Shown here: one piece after another, positions 58,928 through 64,000 of the stretch
Layout: every line of letters starts with the position of its first letter
How positions within the stretch are numbered: the first letter of the stretch is position 1
Assembly (NCBI GenBank): GCA_001917665.1
Contig: MNEL01000057.1
Coordinates: 1 to 64,000, forward strand
Direction: 5' to 3'
Length of the DNA: 64,000 nt
Source: Gemmatimonadetes bacterium 13_1_40CM_69_22
Lineage (GTDB): Bacteria; Gemmatimonadota; Gemmatimonadetes; Gemmatimonadales; GWC2-71-9
Made by a program: the position numbers and the translations under genes
Notes under the pieces: generated by a model
Databases searched by the model: none
Told to the model about the DNA's origin: nothing
The model's input: the letters and a program-made list of their open reading frames with translations, nothing else

Positions 58928-59727
58928 CAGTCGAACGGGAACGCGCCGCGCGGGAAGATGCCCGCCGCGTTTTTCCATTTCACCAGGTCGAGCTCCTCCG
59001 GGGAGAGCAGGCGCTCGAGGGAGCGCAGCTTGGCCCATCCGGTGTCCATCGTGAGGTCGGTGCCCCAGAGCAGCCGCGCGACGCCGACCGCTGCAAGACA
59101 CTCCTCGAGCATCCCGGCATCCACACCGCTCCCCGAGAGATCGACGTACACATTGGGCGCGGCGCGCACTGCCGCGAGCGAGTGGCGCCAATCCCCTCCC
59201 CCACCGATGTGGGCCAGGATGAAGCGCACGTCGGGGTGTCGGCGCGCCAGCGCACACAGCTCGACGGCATCGGATGCCTCTTGCCCCGGCCAATCTCGCC
59301 GGCGGTGTTGCCACACGTGCTGCAGCACGGGGACGTCGCGGTCGCGGGCGATGTCGCAGATCGGGTCGAGCAGCGGGTCGCTCGCACGACGACTCGCCGC
59401 CAGCTTGATGCCGATCATCCCCGCAGCGAGGCATCGCAGGATCTCACCCCGTGCGTGCGCCGTGTAGTTCGGGTTGACGGTCACGTAGCCGCGGATTCGG
59501 TTGGGGTGGTCGCGCACCAGGGCGAGCAGCGCGTCGTTCCCGTACGGCAGGTCGGCGGGCGATGGAAAGTACGTCGGGGACGTTCTCCCCCAGCTGCCCA
59601 GGATCGACGCCACATGGATGGTGATGCCGATCTTCTCCCCGGCGGCGAGGCGGCTCGCGTTGCGCTCGCGCCAGTCGGCACGCGGGGTGCGGTCGTGGTA
59701 AAAATGGGCATGGACGTCGATCAGCAT
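58927..59727 (-). CDS. Amidohydrolase-family metal-dependent hydrolase
   Basis: 266 residues from ATG 59727. Metal ligands of the amidohydrolase_2 family: H-x-H in IDVHAHFYHD, His in VLQHVWQH, His in ILAHIGGG and Asp in LLWGTDLTMDTG. Enzymes of this type hydrolyse lactones/amides or decarboxylate aromatic acids (for example ACMSD). First gene of a tightly overlapped six-gene cluster running to 53728. The paralogue directly downstream has lost the first motif. Confidence 0.78.
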   Translation of the reverse strand: MLIDVHAHFYHDRTPRADWRERNASRLAAGEKIGITIHVASILGSWGRTSPTYFPSPADLPYGNDALLALVRDHPNRIRGYVTVNPNYTAHARGEILRCLAAGMIGIKLAASRRASDPLLDPICDIARDRDVPVLQHVWQHRRRDWPGQEASDAVELCALARRHPDVRFILAHIGGGGDWRHSLAAVRAAPNVYVDLSGSGVDAGMLEECLAAVGVARLLWGTDLTMDTGWAKLRSLERLLSPEELDLVKWKNAAGIFPRGAFPFD

Positions 59728-59745
59728 GGCTGGAAATCTGGGTTA

Positions 59746-59816
59746 CACGACGGCACGACGCCACGTTGCCCAAACCGCAGCGCGCGCAACGGGTAAGGTG
59801 CCGTCGTGCCGTCGTG
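59746..59816. repeat. Long palindrome in a divergent promoter region
   Basis: CACGACGGCACGACGCCAC (59746-59764) pairs with 59798-59816 at 18 of 19 positions across a 33-base interval that itself contains GTTGC ... GCAAC. It lies between the amidohydrolase start (59727, minus) and the Yip1 gene start (59863, plus). Confidence 0.65.
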
Positions 59817-59862
59817 GATCGCTTTGTGTATCTTGTGGCACCAGCTCGACCGGACCGAGCCC

Positions 59863-60558
59863 ATGCGTACGCCGCCTCAACCGCCCCGCGGCCCGACGCC
59901 GCCGCGCGGACCCACGCCCCCGAAGGCCGGACCGCCACCGCGGCCCGTGGCCAAGCCGGTTGCCTCACGGCCCAGGCCATCGCGCAAGCTGCCCGCCTGG
60001 CTCGAGCGCGCCCGGCGCCTGATCCTGCAGCCGGCGCAGGAGTGGGCCGCCATCGCGGGGGAGTTCGCCAAGCCGGCAGCGATCTACCGGGGTTTCCTGT
60101 TGCCCGTGGCTGCGATCGCGCCGCTCGCAGAGACGTTCGGTACGATCGTGTTCGGCGTGCGGCGGACGATCGCCGGACCGTTGACCGTGACGATGATGGA
60201 CGCCGTCGCATACGGCATTCTCACCTATGCCCTGAGCTTCGCCGGCGTGTACGCGCTGGCGGGGCTGATCGACGCCCTCGCCCCGACGTTCGGCGGCCAG
60301 CGCAACCGGGTGCAGGCGCTCAAAGTCGCCGCGTACGCGGCGACGCCGTACTGGGTGTTCGGCGTGTGCGCCATCATCCCCCCCCTCACGCTCGTCGGTC
60401 GGGTGTTGGCGCTCTATAGCGTCTACCTGCTGTGGCGGGGACTCGCCCTGGTCATGCGGTCGCCGAAGGACAAAGTGGCGGCGTATACGCTGGTGATCGC
60501 GATGGCCGGCGTGATCATCACGCTGTTCGTCCGCGCGATTCCCTACATCTTCATTTAG
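59863..60558 (+). CDS. Yip1-domain inner-membrane protein with proline-rich N-terminus
   Basis: 231 residues from ATG 59863. The first 45 residues are proline/arginine-rich with tandem RGPTPP units. Then comes the bacterial Yip1 fold: a loop PAQEWAAIAGEFAKPAAIYRGFLLP in two helices, and four or five membrane helices including GRVLALYSVYLLWRGL. Bacterial Yip1 proteins have no assigned reaction. Its stop overlaps the stop of the convergent ABC permease gene by 4 bases. Confidence 0.78.
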   Translation: MRTPPQPPRGPTPPRGPTPPKAGPPPRPVAKPVASRPRPSRKLPAWLERARRLILQPAQEWAAIAGEFAKPAAIYRGFLLPVAAIAPLAETFGTIVFGVRRTIAGPLTVTMMDAVAYGILTYALSFAGVYALAGLIDALAPTFGGQRNRVQALKVAAYAATPYWVFGVCAIIPPLTLVGRVLALYSVYLLWRGLALVMRSPKDKVAAYTLVIAMAGVIITLFVRAIPYIFI

Positions 60559-61358
60559 TCACGCTCCCGGAAGGCGGCGCGCGTGACGCCTTCTTCGCGA
60601 CCGAGCAGCCGGGCCGCGGCCAGCAGCCCCGCGACCGCGAACGCCGCCAGCCCGGCCACGTCGAGGGCCACGGGCATCTCACCGCCGTAGCCCGCGCTCG
60701 TCCAGCCCGCGAGCAGGGCGTGTTTCAGGAGATCGACACCGTAGGCTAGCGGATTGAGGTACACGACGGCGTGCAACGCCGGGCCGAGACGACGCACCGG
60801 ATACAGCGCGCCCGACAGAAACAGCATCGGGAAGACCACGAAGTTCATCACGCCCGCGAAGTTCTCGATCGAGCGGATGGTCGCAGCCAGGAGAAGCCCC
60901 AGCGCCCCCAGCGCGAGACTCGACAGCACGATAGCCACGAAGGCCAGCAGCAGCCCCGCGGGGCCCGGCCACAGCCGCACCAGCGAGAGCAGAATCGTTC
61001 CCACCATGACGGCCTGCGTCGTGCCGAGCAAGGTCGCGCCGAGCGTCTTGCCGAGCGCGATCGTGCTGCGGCGGATGGGCGCGACGAGCACCATGCGCAA
61101 CACCCCCGCGTCGCGGTCCGTGACGGTGGAGAGCGCGGCGAGCAGTGACCCGAACATCACGACCATGCCGAGCAGGCCGGGCGCCATGTAGCGTCGGTAA
61201 TCGATCTCCCCGGCCCCCGTGAAGACGGTCGCGAACCCGGCCCCCGCGAAGATCAGCCACACGAACGGTCGCACCAGGCTCGCGAGGACGCGACCCCGCT
61301 GCCGCTGGAAGCGGATCAGCTCGCGTGCCACGATGCCGCAGACGGCGCGCCGGCTCAC
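60555..61358 (-). CDS. ABC-2 type transporter permease
   Basis: 267 residues from GTG 61358, in a GTGA overlap with its ATPase. N-terminal cytoplasmic segment (VARELIRFQRQRGRVLASL), then six hydrophobic helices; MNFVVFPMLFLSGALYPVRRL is the conserved ABC-2 segment with the F-P-x-x-F-L-S-G pattern. With the ATPase it forms an exporter; coupling to pqqE suggests export of a PQQ-related compound or protection from it, though ABC-2 genes near pqq are known and the substrate is not established. Confidence 0.85.
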   Translation of the reverse strand: MSRRAVCGIVARELIRFQRQRGRVLASLVRPFVWLIFAGAGFATVFTGAGEIDYRRYMAPGLLGMVVMFGSLLAALSTVTDRDAGVLRMVLVAPIRRSTIALGKTLGATLLGTTQAVMVGTILLSLVRLWPGPAGLLLAFVAIVLSSLALGALGLLLAATIRSIENFAGVMNFVVFPMLFLSGALYPVRRLGPALHAVVYLNPLAYGVDLLKHALLAGWTSAGYGGEMPVALDVAGLAAFAVAGLLAAARLLGREEGVTRAAFRERD

Positions 61359-62107
61359 GCCGCGCTCGGCTCGGCGAGCGGATGGCCGGTGCGCGCCAGG
61401 AACACGTCCTCCAGCGACTGCACTCCGGCCGCGCGCTTGAGCTCGGCAGGCGTGCCGAGCGCGGCGAGGCGCCCGCGGTCGAGCACCGCGACGCGGTCGC
61501 ACGGCTCCGCTTCTTCGACGTAGTGGGTCGTGAGGAACACGGTGAGCCCCGACGCCGCCCGCAGCCGCTGGAGCAGCTCCCACAACGAGCGCCGGGCGCG
61601 CGGGTCGAGGCCGGCCGTGGGCTCGTCCAGGAACAGCACCCGTGGCTCGTGCAGCATGCCGCGCGCGATGTCGAGCGCCCGCCGCATCCCGCCCGCCAAG
61701 GCGCGCACGCGATCCCGCCGCCGTTCGAGCAACCCGAACTGCCCGAGCAGCTCGGCGATGCGCGGGGCCGCGACCCGGCCCGGCAGGTTCCACAGCCGCG
61801 CCGCGAAGCGCAGGTTCTCCTCCACCGTGAGATCGCGGTCCAGCGTCGTCTCCTGGAAGACGAGGCCGATGCTGCGACGGGTCTGGAGGTCATCGCGTAC
61901 GACGTCGTATCCGGCGACACGCGCCGCGCCCCGAGTGGGACGCAGCAGCGTGGCGAGCAGATGGACGGTGGTCGTCTTGCCGGCGCCGTTGGGCCCGAGG
62001 AACCCGAAGAACTCGCCCTCCCTCACCTCGAGGTCGAGGTGGTCGAGCGCGCGGATCGAGCCGAAGTCTTTGCCGAGGCCGCGGGCTTCGATCGCGGCGG
62101 CGGTCAT
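61355..62107 (-). CDS. ABC transporter ATP-binding protein (ABC-2 partner)
   Basis: 250 residues from ATG 62107, in an ATGA overlap with pqqE. Walker A GPNGAGKTT, Q-loop VFQETTLDRDLTVEEN, signature ALAGGMRRALDIAR (LAGGM instead of LSGGQ), Walker B VLFLDEPTAGLD, and the switch His in LTTHYVEEAE. The C-terminal SLEDVFLARTGHPL matches drug/nodulation-type exporters of the DrrA/NodI group. Confidence 0.9.
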   Translation of the reverse strand: MTAAAIEARGLGKDFGSIRALDHLDLEVREGEFFGFLGPNGAGKTTTVHLLATLLRPTRGAARVAGYDVVRDDLQTRRSIGLVFQETTLDRDLTVEENLRFAARLWNLPGRVAAPRIAELLGQFGLLERRRDRVRALAGGMRRALDIARGMLHEPRVLFLDEPTAGLDPRARRSLWELLQRLRAASGLTVFLTTHYVEEAEPCDRVAVLDRGRLAALGTPAELKRAAGVQSLEDVFLARTGHPLAEPSAA

Positions 62108-63246
62108 TCCTGCGCGGCGAGTGCGCGCGAGGCCGGCGCCGCGCGGTAGGTCAGGGTCGGCGGCGCGACGCACGCCGCGGCCGCGCGCTCGACCTCGGCG
62201 ACCGCCGCGTCGATCACGGGCCGGTGCGGCGCCAGCGAGCACACCGGGTCGGTCGCGCCCGCGTCTCCGGTGACGAGAAACGCCTGGCAGCGACAGCCGC
62301 CGAAGTCGACCGCTCGCCGCGCGCAGGACCGGCACGGCTCGGGCATCCAGGACTCGCCGCGGAAGCGCTTGAGCGCCTCCGATTCATGCCAGATCCATTC
62401 GAGCGGATGCTCGCGCACCGTCTCGAACCGCAGCGTCGTGATGCGCCCCGCGGCGTGACACGGCCACACCTCGCCACCCGGGGTCACCGTCATGTAAGCG
62501 CGCGCCCAGCCGCCCATGCACGGCTTGGGGAATTGCTCGTGGTAGTCGGGGAGCACCCAGACGATCTCGAGCCGTGCGCCGAGGCGCGCCCGCTCGCGTT
62601 GCACGACCTGCCAGGCCGCGTCGAGCTGCGCCTTCGTGGGCATCAGCGCGGCCCGGTTATGGAACGCCCAGCCGTAGAACTGCGTGTTCGCGAGCTCGAT
62701 GCGCTCCGCGCCGAGCGACTCCGCGAGCCGGATGAGCGCCTCGACTTGATGCAGATTCGCTCGGTGCAGCACCACATTCACGGTGAGCGGGAAGCCGAGC
62801 TCCTTGGTGTACCGGTAGCCGGCCAGCTTGTCGCGGTATGAGACTGTGCCCGCAATGCGATCCGAGAGCTCTGCGTCCGCGGCCTGGACGCTGATCTGAA
62901 CGTGGTCCAGCCCGGCCCGCTTGAGTGCCGCGAGCCGATCTCGTGTCAGGCGGTAGGCGGAGGTGATGAGCGACGAGTACAGGCCCAGCTCGCGGGCGGT
63001 CGCGACCAGCGTCTCGAGATCGGGCCGGAGCAGCGGCTCGCCGCCCGACAGGCCGAGCTGCAGCACCCCCAGCGCCTTCGCCTCACGGAAGACGCGGCAC
63101 CACTCTTCGGTCGTCAGCTCGGTCTTGAAGCGCGCGCCCGCAAAGTCGAGCGGGTTGGAGCAGTATGGGCATTGCAGCGGGCACCGGTACGTGAGCTCGG
63201 CCAGGAGCCACAGCGGAGGGGCGGGCGCGGTGGGCACGGGAGCCAT
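62104..63246 (-). CDS. pqqE: PQQ biosynthesis radical SAM protein PqqE
   Basis: 380 residues from ATG 63246. The radical SAM cluster is CPLQCPYC (C-x3-C-x2-C) near residue 23. SPASM-type auxiliary cysteines follow in KPCMGGWARAYM and in CRSCARRAVDFGGCRCQAF with a later TDPVCSLAPHR, the distinctive PqqE C-terminus. It makes the first carbon-carbon cross-link between Glu and Tyr of the PqqA peptide, presented by PqqD. PqqD is encoded at 63752; a Fur-family gene on the other strand separates the two. PqqA, B and C are not within the window. Confidence 0.93.
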   Translation of the reverse strand: MAPVPTAPAPPLWLLAELTYRCPLQCPYCSNPLDFAGARFKTELTTEEWCRVFREAKALGVLQLGLSGGEPLLRPDLETLVATARELGLYSSLITSAYRLTRDRLAALKRAGLDHVQISVQAADAELSDRIAGTVSYRDKLAGYRYTKELGFPLTVNVVLHRANLHQVEALIRLAESLGAERIELANTQFYGWAFHNRAALMPTKAQLDAAWQVVQRERARLGARLEIVWVLPDYHEQFPKPCMGGWARAYMTVTPGGEVWPCHAAGRITTLRFETVREHPLEWIWHESEALKRFRGESWMPEPCRSCARRAVDFGGCRCQAFLVTGDAGATDPVCSLAPHRPVIDAAVAEVERAAAACVAPPTLTYRAAPASRALAAQE

Positions 63247-63327
63247 GGGATCGGGAATCTATCGCCCGGAAGGCCGACGCGTTGCGCAAGCGTCGAACCG
63301 GCGCTTATGTTGGCGCCACGGGCCCGC

Positions 63328-63846
63328 ATGCAGAAACGCACCGAGTCGTCTCATCGCGAGCTGATTCTGGCAATCGTCCGCCGCAGCGACCGTCATCCCA
63401 CGGCCGACGACGTGTTCATGAGCGCGCGGGCGCACGTGCCGAGCATCAGCCTCACGACGGTCTACCGCAACCTGCGCCGCCTCGTCAGCGACGGACAGCT
63501 GCGGGAGCGGATGTTCGGGGGCGTCAGCCGGTTCGACGCTCACCTGGAAGAGCACGGCCACCTCGTGTGCACGGAGTGCGGGGCGATCGGGGACCTCGCG
63601 GCGGAAGGCCAAGCCCTGGCGCAGTCCCTCAAGCCGACGGCGCCGTCCTGGCAGGTGGAGCATGTGGATATCGAGCTGCGCGGTCGCTGCCCCACCTGCC
63701 TGCGGAAGGCAGAGCGTGGCGCGTACACTGGCACGGCGCCGCACGCGCTGATCACGTCCCATAGGTCACCAGCCCCTTCGCGGCGAGCCCGTCGAGAAAC
63801 GCCCCGACGTCCCGCTCGAGCCCCTCCGTCTGATAGCGCTGTGTGA
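63328..63846 (+). CDS. Fur/PerR-family metal-dependent transcriptional regulator
   Basis: 172 residues from ATG 63328; an in-frame ATG at 63307 would add seven. N-terminal winged helix: HRELILAIVRRSDRHPTADD then SISLTTVYRNLRRLVSDGQL, the Fur recognition helix with T-T-V-Y-R-N-L. The dimer domain has FDAHLEEHGHLVCTECG and RGRCPTCL, giving the structural C-x2-C pairs. An extra basic tail of about 40 residues after CPTCL is encoded antisense to the pqqD 3' end and may simply be read-through of the overlap. It probably senses peroxide or iron/manganese, but the sensing residues do not settle Fur versus PerR. Confidence 0.85.
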   Translation: MQKRTESSHRELILAIVRRSDRHPTADDVFMSARAHVPSISLTTVYRNLRRLVSDGQLRERMFGGVSRFDAHLEEHGHLVCTECGAIGDLAAEGQALAQSLKPTAPSWQVEHVDIELRGRCPTCLRKAERGAYTGTAPHALITSHRSPAPSRRARRETPRRPARAPPSDSAV

Positions 63847-64000
63847 GCGTCGCGGCGACGGCCGCCACCGAGCGTGACCCGTCGCACAGGTGCAAGATCG
63901 CCGCGCCCGTCTCGTTCAGCGCCACGAGCCCTTCCGGGTAAAGCAGGACATGGCGCTTGCGCACCTCGTCCCACTGCAGCCGCGCCTTCGGAGCAATGCG
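63752..64000 (-). CDS. pqqD: PQQ peptide chaperone PqqD (5' end beyond the window)
   Basis: 82 residues visible. The frame is open beyond 63964 to the window edge and reads RIAPKARLQWDEVRKRHVLL, the PqqD N-terminal consensus; the annotated short ORF starting at 63964 therefore is only a fragment. Further consensus: YPEGLVALNETGAAILHLCDG and AATLTQRYQ, the winged-helix-like RiPP recognition fold. PqqD binds PqqA and presents it to PqqE. Its last 95 bases overlap the Fur-family gene on the opposite strand. Confidence 0.9.
   Translation of the reverse strand, partial: RIAPKARLQWDEVRKRHVLLYPEGLVALNETGAAILHLCDGSRSVAAVAATLTQRYQTEGLERDVGAFLDGLAAKGLVTYGT

Noticed and set aside
63752-63964. A complete 70-residue PqqD starting at 63964
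   Set aside because: The frame continues to the window edge with conserved PqqD N-terminal residues (RIAPKARLQWDE), so the true start is outside.
1-64000. tRNA, rRNA, riboswitches, insertion sequences or prophage genes
   Set aside because: Scanned by eye for cloverleaf ends, rRNA signatures, transposase motifs and integrase genes; nothing convincing. A covariance-model scan would be needed to exclude small RNAs.

Overview
The window is a high-G+C (about 70 % by eye), almost fully coding stretch of a diderm, respiring bacterium; no gap between genes exceeds about 200 bases. An Omp85-type barrel, lipoprotein signals and a twin-arginine-exported respiratory complex require an outer membrane and an energised inner membrane. 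Alternative complex III with cupredoxins, paired BTAD regulators and membrane Ser/Thr kinases, a large sortilin-like BNR protein and a sphingolipid operon together fit Gemmatimonadota best (inference; Acidobacteriota is the main alternative). No rRNA, tRNA, CRISPR array, transposase or phage gene was seen.

Region 1 (1-16151) is a membrane-lipid island. A plus-strand operon (1287-5519) encodes serine palmitoyltransferase, a GNAT-type acyltransferase, a CerR-like reductase and a PAP2/inositol-phosphorylceramide-synthase-like enzyme, that is, ceramide synthesis and head-group transfer. A converging minus-strand operon (16151 to 5592) carries a nucleotidyltransferase, a HAD phosphatase, a Gfo/Idh/MocA dehydrogenase, a class III aminotransferase, an ATP-grasp ligase, two CDP-alcohol phosphotransferases and a flippase-like membrane protein. 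This looks like an enzyme set for making, aminating, CDP-activating and attaching an unusual polar head group. The two operons meet at a large palindromic bidirectional terminator.

Region 2 (16194-35848) is a polyphosphate/signalling island. Two paralogous pairs of BTAD-family transcription regulator and TPR-type Ser/Thr kinase flank a minus-strand operon. That operon encodes a DUF4956 membrane protein, two kinase-like/Omp85 barrel fusions, a polyphosphate kinase 1 with an N-terminal CYTH-like domain, and a small secreted protein. Direct repeats with 11-bp period (CTTG-N7-CTTG), the spacing used by SARP/BTAD regulators, lie just downstream of each BTAD gene and upstream of the next operon.

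Region 3 (35850-42509) holds two cupredoxin lipoproteins, a rhodanese/metallo-beta-lactamase fusion, a cupin, a VIT-vWA protein and an ECF sigma/anti-sigma pair. It also has a perfect CRP-type palindrome and several heptamer-based repeats. Region 4 (42688-49907) is the complete actABCDEF operon for alternative complex III (quinol:cytochrome c/cupredoxin oxidoreductase), whose electrons could go to the neighbouring cupredoxins.

Region 5 (50028-59727) holds a DUF3788-like protein, a secreted BNR-repeat protein and a tightly coupled six-gene enzyme cluster of unknown substrate (two amidohydrolases, DHDPS-like aldolase, FAD oxidoreductase, FMN TIM-barrel enzyme, OSBS/epimerase-like enolase-superfamily member). 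Region 6 (59863-64000) has a Yip1 membrane protein, an ABC-2 transporter, pqqE, an oppositely oriented Fur-family regulator and the start-truncated pqqD, so PQQ is made here.

Most genes within operons overlap by 4 bases (GTGA or ATGA). Two junctions are best explained by CTG start codons in a CTGA overlap.
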